Made by a program: the position numbers and the translations under genes
Shown here: in pieces, positions 34,679 through 44,206 of the stretch
How the letters are laid out: each line of letters begins with the position of its first letter
Numbering within the stretch: the first letter of the stretch is position 1
Notes under the pieces: model-generated
Told to the model about the DNA's origin: nothing
The model's database searches: none
What the model saw: only the letters and a program-made list of their open reading frames with translations
Source of the DNA: Cyclobacterium sp. SYSU L10401
Lineage (GTDB): Bacteria; Bacteroidota; Bacteroidia; Cytophagales; Cyclobacteriaceae
Assembly (NCBI RefSeq): GCF_010993705.1
Contig: NZ_WOFO01000005.1
Span: 186,001-250,000 of the forward strand
Reading direction: 5' to 3'
DNA: 64,000 nucleotides

Positions 34679-37105
34679 TTACTCTTTCCTAAAGGTATCT
34701 ACCGGATTGACCAAGGCTGCACGAAAAGATTGCGAACTAACGGTAACGGCAGCTATCAGTATGGCCAGTAAACCGGAAATGGCCATTACCTCCCATGAGA
34801 CCGAAATATGGTAGGCAAAATTTCCAAGCCATTGATTCATTCCAAACCAGGCAAGGGGCACGGCGATGATAAAACCGATGCCTACCAATGTCAAAAAGTC
34901 CTTTCCAAGAAGTAAAACGATGTTCCAGCTACCTGCTCCCAGTACCTTTCGGATGCCGATTTCTTTGATCCTTTGTTCGGTAGCATATGTGGATAAGCCA
35001 AACAAGCCCAATATGGATATCAATATGGCCAGGGCGGCAAAAAAACCAAAAACGGTCCCAATTTTTTCCTCTGCCAGGTATTGCTCATCAAATTTCTCTG
35101 CGACAAAGGTTATTTCCAAGGGGTAATCAGGTCGCATGGCCAACCACTCTTCACGCAGGTAACGTAGCGTCGCTTCCTTGTCCTCTTTTCTGAGTTTTAC
35201 AGCAACCTGATTAAAGCGGGAGTCCGGGACCATGAAAACCATCGGACTGATAGGTTGGTGCAGGGATTCAAAATGAAAATCCTTAACCACTCCAATGACC
35301 TGCCCTCTCCTGTTTCCATAATTGAACTGCCTGCCGATGGCTGTTTTGGGCGATTCCCAGCCTATTGCCCTTACCGCTGATTCATTCAGGATAAAAGACT
35401 GGGTAGAGTCCCCTGCCATGTCGAAGTCGAAGTCCCTGCCTTCCAATATTTCCATACCGAAGGCTTCCATAAAGGTATGGCTGATATGGATATCAGAAAT
35501 CCGGGTATTGATTGGCGTAAGGGTGCCATTAATTTCCGCCTGTGCGCCCTGAGAATCCAACAACCTCCCCGAAGGAATCCTACTGGAAATGGCCACCTCC
35601 TCAACCCCCGGGTGTTGCATGAGTCTGTCACGCATAAGGGCATAGTTACTGGTAAATTCTTCAAATGCGGGAAGGATGGCGATCTCATCTTTATCAAATC
35701 CCAGGTCTTTGTTTTTCATGAAATCCAATTGGCCGATCACTATCATCACTGCCACGATCAACACGATCGATATGGCAAACTGACCAACTACCAACAAGGC
35801 CCTTAACTTCTCATGGATGGACCCAATTTTATAGGTACCTTTCAACACATTGGCCGGCTGAAATCCGGAAAGGAACAAAGAAGGATAACTTCCGGCGATC
35901 AATCCCACGAAAATCACAAGGCCCAAAAAACCTACCAGGTATTCGGGCTGATCCACCAGGTTCAGACTTAACGTTTTACCGGTAAAGCTGCTGAACACCG
36001 GCAAAGTAAGCCAAACCAGAAGCAATGCAATCAGTAAGGCAAAAATTGACATCAGAGTAGTTTCTCCCATGAACTGTTTGACCAATAATTGTCGGTCAGC
36101 ACCCATCACTTTCCTCAAGCCCACTTCCAACGCCCTTTTGGCGGAGCGTGCGGTGGACAGGTTCATGAAATTAATACAAGCGATCAAAAGGATAAACAAG
36201 GCGATGGCTCCATAAATATATACATATTCTATACTACTATTGGGTTCGACTTCAGAGTCAAGATTGGAATACAGGTGGATATCCGTCAAAGGCCATAAAT
36301 AGAGCTGCGTGCCCAACGAGGCGGGAACCCCCTGCCCGCTTGCCGGGATGTGGCGGTCCACAAAATCGGGAAGCTGATCTGCTATCGCATCTGCACTCAG
36401 TCCCTCTTTAAGTAAAAGGTAAGTAGCAAAATTATTGCTTCCGAAATTCGCCATCATGGCCTCATATCCTCCATAGAAATTTACAACAGGCTCCATGGAA
36501 GCAAAAAAATCCGATTTAAAATGGGAATTATCAGGAAAGTCAGCCATAATGCCCCTGACCTGCCCCTCAAAAACATTGGATCCTACCCGCACTTCCAATG
36601 CCCTACCCATTGGATCCTCCTCTCCAAAATATTTTTTCGCCATGGATGCACTGATAACAAGACCATCCGGAAAGGAAAGGGCATTTTGTGAATTACCTTC
36701 CAGCATTTCCCAGGAAAAAACCTCAAATATTTCCGGATCTGCGAAGAAGAAGCGTTCCTCTTTGAATACCTTGTCATCCTCACCGATAATCACTGAAGTA
36801 CTCATTAGCCGAACGGCTAGTTCTATTTGTTCCTCAAAATCGGATTTCAATAATGGCCCAAACGGTGGGGCAGCATGGCCAAGGTGTAAACTGACAGCCC
36901 CATCCTGATTGAACCATGCCCTGGAAACCCTAAATATCCTATCCGACTTATCGTGGTAACGGTCATAACTGAGCTCATGCTGCACAAACATAAAAATCAA
37001 AATACTGGATGCCATACCCACAGCCAAACCAAAAATATTGATCAAGGTGTATGTAGGGCTTTTTTTGAGATTACGGAAAAATATACGGAAGTAATTCTTT
37101 ATCAT
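34679..37105 (-). CDS. FtsX/MacB-type ABC transporter permease
   Basis: 808 aa from the ATG at 37105, the point where MIKNYFRIFFRNLKKSP begins, the usual start of this Bacteroidota family; an open extension to 37258 has no membrane or signal character. Two repeats of periplasmic MacB-like core plus FtsX domain; the RIKEIGIRKVLGAG segment and the earlier EVGLRKVMGAD are the cytoplasmic family signatures. The family usually works with a separate LolD-like ATPase in exporting substrates or in envelope signalling. No such ATPase gene is next to it. Confidence 0.87.
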   Translation of the reverse strand: MIKNYFRIFFRNLKKSPTYTLINIFGLAVGMASSILIFMFVQHELSYDRYHDKSDRIFRVSRAWFNQDGAVSLHLGHAAPPFGPLLKSDFEEQIELAVRLMSTSVIIGEDDKVFKEERFFFADPEIFEVFSWEMLEGNSQNALSFPDGLVISASMAKKYFGEEDPMGRALEVRVGSNVFEGQVRGIMADFPDNSHFKSDFFASMEPVVNFYGGYEAMMANFGSNNFATYLLLKEGLSADAIADQLPDFVDRHIPASGQGVPASLGTQLYLWPLTDIHLYSNLDSEVEPNSSIEYVYIYGAIALFILLIACINFMNLSTARSAKRALEVGLRKVMGADRQLLVKQFMGETTLMSIFALLIALLLVWLTLPVFSSFTGKTLSLNLVDQPEYLVGFLGLVIFVGLIAGSYPSLFLSGFQPANVLKGTYKIGSIHEKLRALLVVGQFAISIVLIVAVMIVIGQLDFMKNKDLGFDKDEIAILPAFEEFTSNYALMRDRLMQHPGVEEVAISSRIPSGRLLDSQGAQAEINGTLTPINTRISDIHISHTFMEAFGMEILEGRDFDFDMAGDSTQSFILNESAVRAIGWESPKTAIGRQFNYGNRRGQVIGVVKDFHFESLHQPISPMVFMVPDSRFNQVAVKLRKEDKEATLRYLREEWLAMRPDYPLEITFVAEKFDEQYLAEEKIGTVFGFFAALAILISILGLFGLSTYATEQRIKEIGIRKVLGAGSWNIVLLLGKDFLTLVGIGFIIAVPLAWFGMNQWLGNFAYHISVSWEVMAISGLLAILIAAVTVSSQSFRAALVNPVDTFRKE

Positions 37106-37578
37106 AATCCTTTGGTTTTCAGAGAGCAGGTCAACCTTCTCACCCGCTACATTGGCAGTATTCCAATATGGTGCCAGTACAAAAAATGTCCTCAAGGCCT
37201 TTCCTGGGCATTTCCCCGATTTTCCAAAATAAAAAAACGAACACTTTTGTCCGCTCACGGGCGTGTGGAAGACGTTTTGGTTGACCTAAAAATCTTAGGA
37301 ACTTAAAATATTTGCTTTTATTGTCTCCTTGCTTTCGTCCCCTTTTTCCTGCTACATAATAGCAAAGAAAATCACCGGCCACTCAGGGAGTTTGAATGGG
37401 GCATACCCGGTTTTATCCATACATGTGGCACTTTTAGTAAGAGGTTTACCTTATCCCAACAAATTCGGGGCATACCAACCCTGCTTACCTGTAGTAGAGG
37501 GAAGGCGATTATATCGCTATGGCTGAAATACTCCCAGGACCCAAACCCTTCTCTGGGACCATGGGTTAGTCACAGGGA
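37106..37578. other. Intergenic stretch upstream of the FtsX-type permease, no gene
   Basis: Nearly 470 bases between the 3' end of the isomerase-like gene and the permease ATG, both minus-strand. I find no good Bacteroidota promoter, hairpin terminator or RNA gene. The first 150 bases are open in the permease frame but have no recognisable features. Confidence 0.5.
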
Positions 37579-38607
37579 TCAGGAAAGAGCCTTTTTACAA
37601 TATTCCAGGCATTGTTGTACTTCTTTGATGGCATCCGAACCCTCCGGGATCTGGTGTTCCAATTCGATAGAAGCAGGAAATTTGTACTTGTTTTGCTGCA
37701 TTTTTTGCAAAATCTCTACAATGGGCGTATCGCCAGTTCCCCATGGCAGATTTCCTTTTCCATTGGCTGGGGTCTGCCGGTCTTTGGTATGCATACTCAG
37801 AATCCGGGTATGCTGTTTTTCCAGCAGTGCCATGATATCCGCATGTCCAGCCGCGATATAGTGGCCTGCATCAAAATTCAATGCGTTTCTAGGACTTTGA
37901 GCCAGAGCGGTATCCCAAAAAGTAAAAGTCTGCTGCTCATGTCCATGATAGGCCACCGACATCTTGTGTTGCTCTCCCATTTTACCCAACTTCAGGGTAT
38001 GGGCATCGTCAGAAGGGTGTTCCAAAGTCACGTGGGTGGCTCCCAGGGCTCTGGCTGCTTTCATGCCATAGGCAATTTCTGCATCCGAATTGTTCTGTCC
38101 GAAAGCACTGGGTTTAAAAGCATAAATACTGACACCGGCATTTTTGTACATCTTTCGGAGCTGGTCGAACTTCTTAAAATCCACCTGATTCCTCCAATCT
38201 GCTACCACCTTTCCATAGGCAGCGGCCTCTTCTTGAAGGGAAGCGAATTCTTTGGACTCTTCATCTGTCAGGGATTCTCCGTTGCGCTGTTTACCTCCCA
38301 ACTGATACAACCGTCTTCGGTCTAAAGTGGATTGAGGCATCCCTGCAAATGTTTCAGCCGGTCCTCCCATCAATTCAATGGCACTGATGCCGCAATCGGT
38401 GACATACTTCAAAGTAGCTTCTGCACTTTGGTCCGGGAGGGAGCGAAAGGAATAGGTAATGCATCCGATCTGCACACCATTGATTTTTGAATCAGGTTTG
38501 TTATAACTTTTTATAATGGCCGGTGCGGCATTTAACCAGGTAGGGGCCAAAGCGATACCAGCAGCACCAAAGGCCGATTTGATTAAAAATTCTCTTCTTT
38601 TGTTCAT
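37579..38607 (-). CDS. Tat-exported sugar phosphate isomerase/epimerase-like protein
   Basis: 342 aa from the ATG at 38607, which starts MNKRREFLIKSAFG: a twin-arginine signal peptide with RREFLIK. The mature part is a xylose-isomerase-like TIM barrel (AP endonuclease 2 family) with metal-type residues in LEHPSDD, AYHGHEQQ, LNFDAGHY and ELEHQIP. In Bacteroidota such exported barrels act with Gfo/Idh oxidoreductases and ThuA proteins on sugars, but the substrate is unknown. Confidence 0.82.
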   Translation of the reverse strand: MNKRREFLIKSAFGAAGIALAPTWLNAAPAIIKSYNKPDSKINGVQIGCITYSFRSLPDQSAEATLKYVTDCGISAIELMGGPAETFAGMPQSTLDRRRLYQLGGKQRNGESLTDEESKEFASLQEEAAAYGKVVADWRNQVDFKKFDQLRKMYKNAGVSIYAFKPSAFGQNNSDAEIAYGMKAARALGATHVTLEHPSDDAHTLKLGKMGEQHKMSVAYHGHEQQTFTFWDTALAQSPRNALNFDAGHYIAAGHADIMALLEKQHTRILSMHTKDRQTPANGKGNLPWGTGDTPIVEILQKMQQNKYKFPASIELEHQIPEGSDAIKEVQQCLEYCKKALS

Positions 38608-38872
38608 CTTAGGATTTTTAGCTTGTAAAAGCAATTTAGTTATCTTTTTTAAAAAAAACACAAAATTACTTCCATCATGGTATCATGGCAAAGCCTGATT
38701 GGTAGGTATATTTTGAGTCAGGTCAAAACACAAAAAACGAGTATAACCCTAGCCTTGTACACTTTTTATAAGGCTGAAATAGCTCCAGATTCGCATCAAA
38801 ATACCCATATAGTTTGACTCGAACTAATTGAACTACAGTGCTTGAAATAAATACCCTTTTGACCAATGTTGA

Positions 38873-39895
38873 CTAGGGATTTATCAGATTATTCAGTCGT
38901 TCCTCCAATTCGAAGGGGGAAATATTTATCGCTAAGATTTTTCCTTCCCTATCAAGAAGGTAATTGGACGGGATATATTGGATGAGTAATTTCTGGATGG
39001 TTTCATTTTGGAACCCTCCTTCTGCCAAAACCTGTGGCCATAAAAGGCCATCTTTTTGAATGGCATATTGCCAGGCAGATTCCTTTTCATCCAAAGAAAC
39101 CCCAAAGATTTCCAATCCTTTTGATTTGTAAGATTTGTAAACTTTAACCAATTTTGGATTGGATTGCCTGCAGGGTCCACACCAGGCGGCCCAGAACTCT
39201 ACCAAAAGATAATCCCCCTCAAAATCATCCGTATTTAGGATATTGCCATTGACATCTTTCATCCCAAAATGACTAAAAGTATTGCCAATCCTGGTGTGCT
39301 TAAGTTTTTCCAAAGAGATTTTTATTTGGGCCAAATCATCTGGTTGTTGGACGAGGGTATCGAGTTTACCATAAAGCCCCATTGCCTCTTCAAAACTAAA
39401 AATCGGATCCAAAAATAAATCAGATAACAGGGCACCGCTAAACTGATTCCCAGGTTGAAGCGTGACAATGCTGTCAATTTTATGATAAAGTAAACGGGTG
39501 AAATCATCGTCAGATTGATGATCTTCAAAAAAATCCTGCAATTGGGTCAACATCAAATGGGTTTGGTTTCCCTCAACGGAAATAATTTCTGTAACATTAT
39601 ACTGAATGTTAATTGTTAAGTCCATTTCTCCAGCTTCAAGGTAAAAATTGTCTGTCACCTGCCCATTTTTGGTTTTTACGATGGCTGCCATGGGATGGGA
39701 AATTTCCCCTTCAAAACCGAAGCTTTGGTCCTGCACCAATGTACTGTCCAGGATTCCACCATACGATAAATAAATGTATCCCTTATATTCCTTTTCTATG
39801 GAACCATTTACACGAAATTCCCCACCTTCCTGAGCAGAGACGGTGCATAAAAAACATAAAATAATAAAAAAGCAGCATATCACTTGTTTAGTCAT
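38873..39895 (-). CDS. TlpA/ResA-like thioredoxin with N-terminal DUF4369-type domain
   Basis: 340 aa. Sec signal peptide (cut near VSAQEG), a beta-rich N-terminal domain resembling DUF4369 (about 25-110), then an AhpC/TSA-Redoxin domain with the active-site WCGPC (in FWAAWCGPCRQ) and a TlpA-like RDG...SNYLLDREGK. It acts in the periplasm as a thiol-disulfide reductase, perhaps in cytochrome c or envelope protein maturation. Confidence 0.9.
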   Translation of the reverse strand: MTKQVICCFFIILCFLCTVSAQEGGEFRVNGSIEKEYKGYIYLSYGGILDSTLVQDQSFGFEGEISHPMAAIVKTKNGQVTDNFYLEAGEMDLTINIQYNVTEIISVEGNQTHLMLTQLQDFFEDHQSDDDFTRLLYHKIDSIVTLQPGNQFSGALLSDLFLDPIFSFEEAMGLYGKLDTLVQQPDDLAQIKISLEKLKHTRIGNTFSHFGMKDVNGNILNTDDFEGDYLLVEFWAAWCGPCRQSNPKLVKVYKSYKSKGLEIFGVSLDEKESAWQYAIQKDGLLWPQVLAEGGFQNETIQKLLIQYIPSNYLLDREGKILAINISPFELEERLNNLINP

Positions 39896-39934
39896 TCTAA
39901 AAAAGGTTTAATGGTTCCCTACCAAATTACAGTT

Positions 39935-41152
39935 TTATCCCTTCCTTTTTCCCTTGATATCTTCAAATATGGCGGTGAGGGTTTCCATATTTGCTTCCAC
40001 ATCCAAACCAACCTGCTGTGCCAGGGCTTCCAGATCAGGATCTTTTCCCTGATTGATAACAGGAATTGCCAGGGCCATCAGCTCATTTAGCTTTTTCATT
40101 TCCACATCTGCATCCCCCTGATCAATATCCTCCTCAAAAAGCAATTCATAAGGCAGGAGTTCGATTTCTCTTTTCAGAATTTCCTGGGCAGCAGTAAGCA
40201 TGGAAGGGCGAACATAGATATCTGCAAAAGCACCTACCGGAACCTTCAGCGTTTGGAAGGCCTCTGCTAGCGCTGTATAACCTTTTTCCGTCATGGCTGT
40301 TACCTGGAGGAATTTTTCTTCCTTGTCATAATAAGCGGCTGCAAAATGAGGCTTGTTTTCCATACCTTTTAATTTCATCCGGTACACCGAATCTATCCTG
40401 TCCACCTGAAATTTCTTTTCCAATCCCGCCTCATTCAGTTCGACATCCTCCAGTTCCGATACAACGATTTCCAGCACCTGACCCTCATGAATGGTCAGCG
40501 GGTAATTGGACCGGGCAAAAAGCATCATATAAGGTACCGGATTTCGGGAAACATCCTCCATCAATGCATCCTCATCAGCTATCAAAGGGTTGACTTCGGT
40601 GGCAAAAAAGAATACATCATCTCCTGAAAAACTCCTGTAGCCACTCAGCGGGCCAAAGGTTTGCCAGCAGGAACCATTGTAACCAATGAGGTTAAACCAA
40701 AGCTCAACGGATTCTTTTTTTAGTATATCAGACATCCCCGGAGAATAAAGCAGGTAAGTATCCCCGGTAAACACATCTTCCATGTTATAAAAATCAGCTT
40801 CCGGACTCTCCACAACCCTGGCAAAACTGAATTTCCAGGGAGAAGCTGCCTGTTCCTCCAGCCAGGACTTCTCTTCTTCCTCCATGCGTTTAATGGCCGC
40901 ATGCTTTAAGTATTTGTGGATCAGCCCCCCTTCTTTCATCACCCGATGCATGATATACTGGGTTTTGAGCATGTTGTACCAGCTCTTGTCTATGCTTTGG
41001 GTAATGTGTCGGTAAGTTCCCAGCCTTTGATCTGCTTCTTTGTCAAGTTTATCTTTATCTGCCGCATAGTAAACCAAAAACTCATCCAGAATTCGGGAAG
41101 TAAATTTCGAATTTGACTGACAGGCAGCTTTGATTGCAGTATAATTTTTCAT
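39935..41152 (-). CDS. Unrecognised conserved cytoplasmic protein
   Basis: 405 aa from the ATG at 41152; a TTG 12 codons upstream is less likely. I do not recognise a family. Composition is acidic with many Glu and Asp, no Cys-pair motifs, no signal peptide and no membrane helix. The first ~140 residues are mainly helical, the rest mixed, ending with a helical Lys-rich tail (IFEDIKGKRKG). A long stand-alone gene with a clean start; it does not look like an accidental frame. Flanked by the thioredoxin and the membrane protein gene, with gaps of 39 and 226 bp. Confidence 0.7.
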   Translation of the reverse strand: MKNYTAIKAACQSNSKFTSRILDEFLVYYAADKDKLDKEADQRLGTYRHITQSIDKSWYNMLKTQYIMHRVMKEGGLIHKYLKHAAIKRMEEEEKSWLEEQAASPWKFSFARVVESPEADFYNMEDVFTGDTYLLYSPGMSDILKKESVELWFNLIGYNGSCWQTFGPLSGYRSFSGDDVFFFATEVNPLIADEDALMEDVSRNPVPYMMLFARSNYPLTIHEGQVLEIVVSELEDVELNEAGLEKKFQVDRIDSVYRMKLKGMENKPHFAAAYYDKEEKFLQVTAMTEKGYTALAEAFQTLKVPVGAFADIYVRPSMLTAAQEILKREIELLPYELLFEEDIDQGDADVEMKKLNELMALAIPVINQGKDPDLEALAQQVGLDVEANMETLTAIFEDIKGKRKG

Positions 41153-41274
41153 ATTCAGAAAGATAAGAGATTCGAAAAGTTTGAGCAAGGTTTATTTTAC
41201 AAGAAGGAACTTTCGGAATGATTTAGTAACTAAATTTTAACGCTTTATCCATACATACTCCCAAAAACCTAACT

Positions 41275-41382
41275 TTATCTGGGAAGCTGGTACATGATGC
41301 GCTGCAAAGCAGCCTTAAAACCTCCATTCAAAGGTTTGTACCTGTCAGTAAGTAAGCCCGTAATTCTACAGTAAATTTTCAT
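41275..41382 (-). CDS. Possible small ORF coupled to the membrane protein gene
   Basis: 35 codons, ATG at 41382 inside the stop of the upstream gene (ATGA), TAA at 41277-41275. The C-terminal end reads KAALQRIMYQLPR and is basic. No family recognised; may be chance or the remnant of a longer reading frame. Confidence 0.2.
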   Translation of the reverse strand: MKIYCRITGLLTDRYKPLNGGFKAALQRIMYQLPR

Positions 41383-42128
41383 TGAGATTCTGATTTTCCC
41401 CCAAAGTCAAAACCATATACAAGATTGGGCTTGAAGTGCATGACAGCAGTTAACACCAGTAGTACAACAGGCATTACCTGATCCCATAGCAGGACCTTTT
41501 GCTCCACAAGTGATTCCAGGTAATCATGGCTGTAACTAAAAAGAATCAGCAGAAGACCAAAAAGACAGCAAATCCAAGTTAGCCATCTTCTTATTTTCCG
41601 CTGTTCGGAATAGTGAATGTTTATCGGTTGGGCGAAAAACAATAACCTCAGCCCAAAAAGGAAATAAATTAGTAGGGAAACAAGTAATAATTCCTGAGGA
41701 CAAACAAAAGGAAACGCCGAACCGCCTGGCATAACGAGTTCTATTGGTTCATGGACCTGAGAGGTAGAAAACAAAAAACCAGGCAACTCTTTCCTGGAAA
41801 TATTGAGTACCAACGGGATTAATACCATAATTAATGGAATGAAATGGAGTAAATCCAGGTAGTTATTGCTTTTTGAACCAACTAGTGTGTTTCGAATAAA
41901 AAAGTAAAAAAAGGGACCTACACAAAGCATTAGCAAATACATCAGAACTGCGAGCCCCCCCATAACATATTCATAATGCTGGGTAAAAAGGAAACCACTA
42001 AAAAACAGGAGTGCAAACCCCATGTATTGCTGGGAGACTTTTGCTCTTTTTCCAGCCAGAATCAAAATAATAGCATTTATGATGGCAAGGGCTAAAACAA
42101 AATAAGTTACTAATTCACCAAATTCCAT
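41379..42128 (-). CDS. Seven-helix membrane protein resembling the sensor half of an AraC-type regulator
   Basis: 249 aa with about seven hydrophobic helices and short loops (for example FALLFFSGFLF, GPFFYFFIRNTL, LLHFIPLIM). This layout and the loop motif GPFFYFFIRNTL followed by LLHFIP are those of the membrane half of Bacteroidota AraC-family regulators. In those proteins a helix-turn-helix follows the last helix; here the chain ends ten residues later (FDFGGKSESQ), and neither frame after the stop encodes an HTH. It could be a truncated regulator or a stand-alone receptor. Confidence 0.65.
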   Translation of the reverse strand: MEFGELVTYFVLALAIINAIILILAGKRAKVSQQYMGFALLFFSGFLFTQHYEYVMGGLAVLMYLLMLCVGPFFYFFIRNTLVGSKSNNYLDLLHFIPLIMVLIPLVLNISRKELPGFLFSTSQVHEPIELVMPGGSAFPFVCPQELLLVSLLIYFLFGLRLLFFAQPINIHYSEQRKIRRWLTWICCLFGLLLILFSYSHDYLESLVEQKVLLWDQVMPVVLLVLTAVMHFKPNLVYGFDFGGKSESQ

Positions 42129-42465
42129 AGGTTAATTGCTGGTAAGCGTTCCGAAAGAATGGGTAAAAAGTATGCCAAACTCCTATTGAAATCAAGGAAA
42201 ACATGAAATATTAAGCATTCAGGGTAATGGTCATGCAAAGGTATTGATTCCAGTATATTATGGATAAATTTAACGCAAATGTCTTACAGGTAAGGACCAA
42301 TAGGCGGCGTACTACCATTCTTTTGGCAAGTGTCCCTTTGACCTTCCAAAAAATTCGTGACGTACTGCTGTTAAAGCAGGTGCTTCCTCAATCGAATAGG
42401 GGAAAACCATCTCTGTTTAGCAGTAATTTCCAGCGAAGAAACGTGGAATAAAAAGTTGGTATGAT
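42129..42465. other. Intergenic stretch between cysM and the membrane protein gene
   Basis: About 340 bases. On the minus strand TACCTTTG (42243-42236) fits a -7 box about 108 bases before the membrane protein ATG, but there is no -33 element. A 63-codon plus-strand frame at 42260-42451 has no family resemblance and I do not call it. Confidence 0.4.
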
Positions 42466-43344
42466 TTAACCAAATAGGTTGGAACTCAAATACCGGTCAC
42501 CCCTGTCGCAGGTGATGCAAACAATCAGGCCTTCTTCCAGGGTTTTGGAAAGCTCGAGCGCAGCATGCAAGGCCCCGCCGCTACTCATACCCGCCAGAAT
42601 ACCTTCTTCTTTGGCCATCCTGCGAGTCATGGCTGTTGCCTGCTCTTCGCTCACGTCAATCACCTGATCTACCCTTTCCGGCTCAAAAATTCTGGGCAAG
42701 AATTCCGGAGACCACCTTCTGATGCCCGGAATGCTGGAGCCATCCGTAGGCTGGGTACCCACAATCCGAATGGCAGGATTTTTTTCTTTCAGGTACCGGG
42801 AGACTCCCATGATGGTACCCGTGGTGCCCATAGCTGAAACAAAATGAGTAATTTTTCCTTTGGTATCCTTGAATATTTCGGGGCCTGTAGTCTGGTAATG
42901 GGCCCTGAAGTTATCCGGATTGGCAAATTGGTTGAGCATAAAGTATCCTTTTTCTGCTGCCATTTCCTCGGCCAGGGTTCGCGCATACTCAATGGTTTTT
43001 TCCGCTGGAGTCAAGATCACTTTGGCCCCATAAGCTTCCATAGATAGGATCCTCTCCCGGGTAGAATTATCCGGCATGACCAGGGTCATCTCTACCCCAA
43101 GCAAATTGGCGACCATCGCCAAAGCTATACCGGTGTTTCCGGAAGTGGCCTCCACAAGTTTGGATCCTTTTCCTATCTCTCCCCTATTCAGGGCCTGTCG
43201 GATCATATGATAAGCGGCCCTGTCTTTTACAGAACCTCCCGGGTTTTGCCCTTCCAGCTTGCAGTAAATTTTAACTTTTGGATTTTCCGGAATCTGTTCC
43301 AGTTCAATTAAAGGGGTATTCCCAATTAGTTCAAATAATTTCAT
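42466..43344 (-). CDS. cysM: Cysteine synthase B
   Basis: 292 aa, fold type II PLP enzyme. The PLP lysine lies in NPGGSVKDRAAY, the substrate loop is EATSGNTGIALA and the phosphate-binding loop SAMGTTGTIMG. The TQPTDGSSIPGIRRW segment is characteristic of CysM rather than CysK. It makes cysteine from O-acetylserine and sulfide (or thiosulfate/thiocarboxylate). Gap to cysE 11 bp, co-transcribed. Confidence 0.93.
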   Translation of the reverse strand: MKLFELIGNTPLIELEQIPENPKVKIYCKLEGQNPGGSVKDRAAYHMIRQALNRGEIGKGSKLVEATSGNTGIALAMVANLLGVEMTLVMPDNSTRERILSMEAYGAKVILTPAEKTIEYARTLAEEMAAEKGYFMLNQFANPDNFRAHYQTTGPEIFKDTKGKITHFVSAMGTTGTIMGVSRYLKEKNPAIRIVGTQPTDGSSIPGIRRWSPEFLPRIFEPERVDQVIDVSEEQATAMTRRMAKEEGILAGMSSGGALHAALELSKTLEEGLIVCITCDRGDRYLSSNLFG

Positions 43345-43355
43345 AGGTGAGAATT

Positions 43356-44192
43356 TCAGGCATCACTTTTCAGCACATAAAAGTCTGTCAGGTTTGAAGC
43401 GCCGTCATAAATTTTAGTCTGGTAATAAATTTTACTTTTTGGAGGAATGCTTTTGGTCAGCCATACATTTCCGCCAACTACACTTCCTTTGCCAATCACC
43501 GTATCGCCCCCTAAGATTGTGGCTCCAGCGTAGATCACCACATCATCTTCTATGGTAGGATGTCTTTTTTTATCCGCATCTTCCTTATTGACACTCAAGG
43601 CACCCAAGGTTACTCCCTGATATATTTTTACCCGGTCACCCACAACGGTGGTTTCTCCAATGACAATTCCTGTGGCATGGTCGATACAGAAATGGCGGCC
43701 GATTTTGGCTCCTGGGTGAATGTCTACTCCGGTTTTGCTATGGGCATATTCAGTAATCATTCTCGGAATCAGCCCTATACCAAGCTTGTGTAACAAATGG
43801 GCAATGCGATAGGCGGCGATGGCATAGAAGCCGGGATAACAACGAATGATCTCAGTTTTTGACTTTGCGGCAGGATCGCCTTCAAACATGGCCTGCAAAT
43901 CCTCGTGTATCCGGTCAAATACCTCCTTTTCCAATCGGTCGAAAAAGGCATCCGCCAGGGCTTCCCCATCCCCTTTGTACAGAACTTCATTCTTTTTAAG
44001 TACATGCCGGAGTTGGGACCTCAATTGAAAAAAATTATTCTCCAGGTTTCTTCTATCCCTATGAATTTCATTGGCATGCTCCGGAAACAATATTCCGAGG
44101 ATATCATCGAAAAATCGATTGATGACCTTTGGAGAAGGGCATTCAGGGCAATGGTTGTGGGCTTTGTGCAATCGGTCTATAAATGAATCCAT
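43356..44192 (-). CDS. cysE: Serine O-acetyltransferase
   Basis: 278 aa. It acetylates serine with acetyl-CoA, giving O-acetylserine for cysM. The C-terminal half is a left-handed beta helix of hexapeptide repeats with DIHPGAKIGRHFCIDHATGIVIG, where the Asp and His around IDHAT are catalytic-type. The N-terminal half is the helical SATase domain. Ends 11 bp before cysM; 14 bp from the outer-membrane gene upstream. Confidence 0.93.
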   Translation of the reverse strand: MDSFIDRLHKAHNHCPECPSPKVINRFFDDILGILFPEHANEIHRDRRNLENNFFQLRSQLRHVLKKNEVLYKGDGEALADAFFDRLEKEVFDRIHEDLQAMFEGDPAAKSKTEIIRCYPGFYAIAAYRIAHLLHKLGIGLIPRMITEYAHSKTGVDIHPGAKIGRHFCIDHATGIVIGETTVVGDRVKIYQGVTLGALSVNKEDADKKRHPTIEDDVVIYAGATILGGDTVIGKGSVVGGNVWLTKSIPPKSKIYYQTKIYDGASNLTDFYVLKSDA

Positions 44193-44206
44193 GCTTTGTA
44201 GTAGCT

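Noticed and set aside
37106-37258. N-terminal extension of the FtsX-type permease
   Set aside because: The frame is open but the first good ATG at 37105 matches the usual family start and membrane topology; the extension has no such features.
42260-42451. Plus-strand 63-codon frame in the cysM upstream gap
   Set aside because: No start context, no family, and amino-acid composition is unlike the neighbouring genes.
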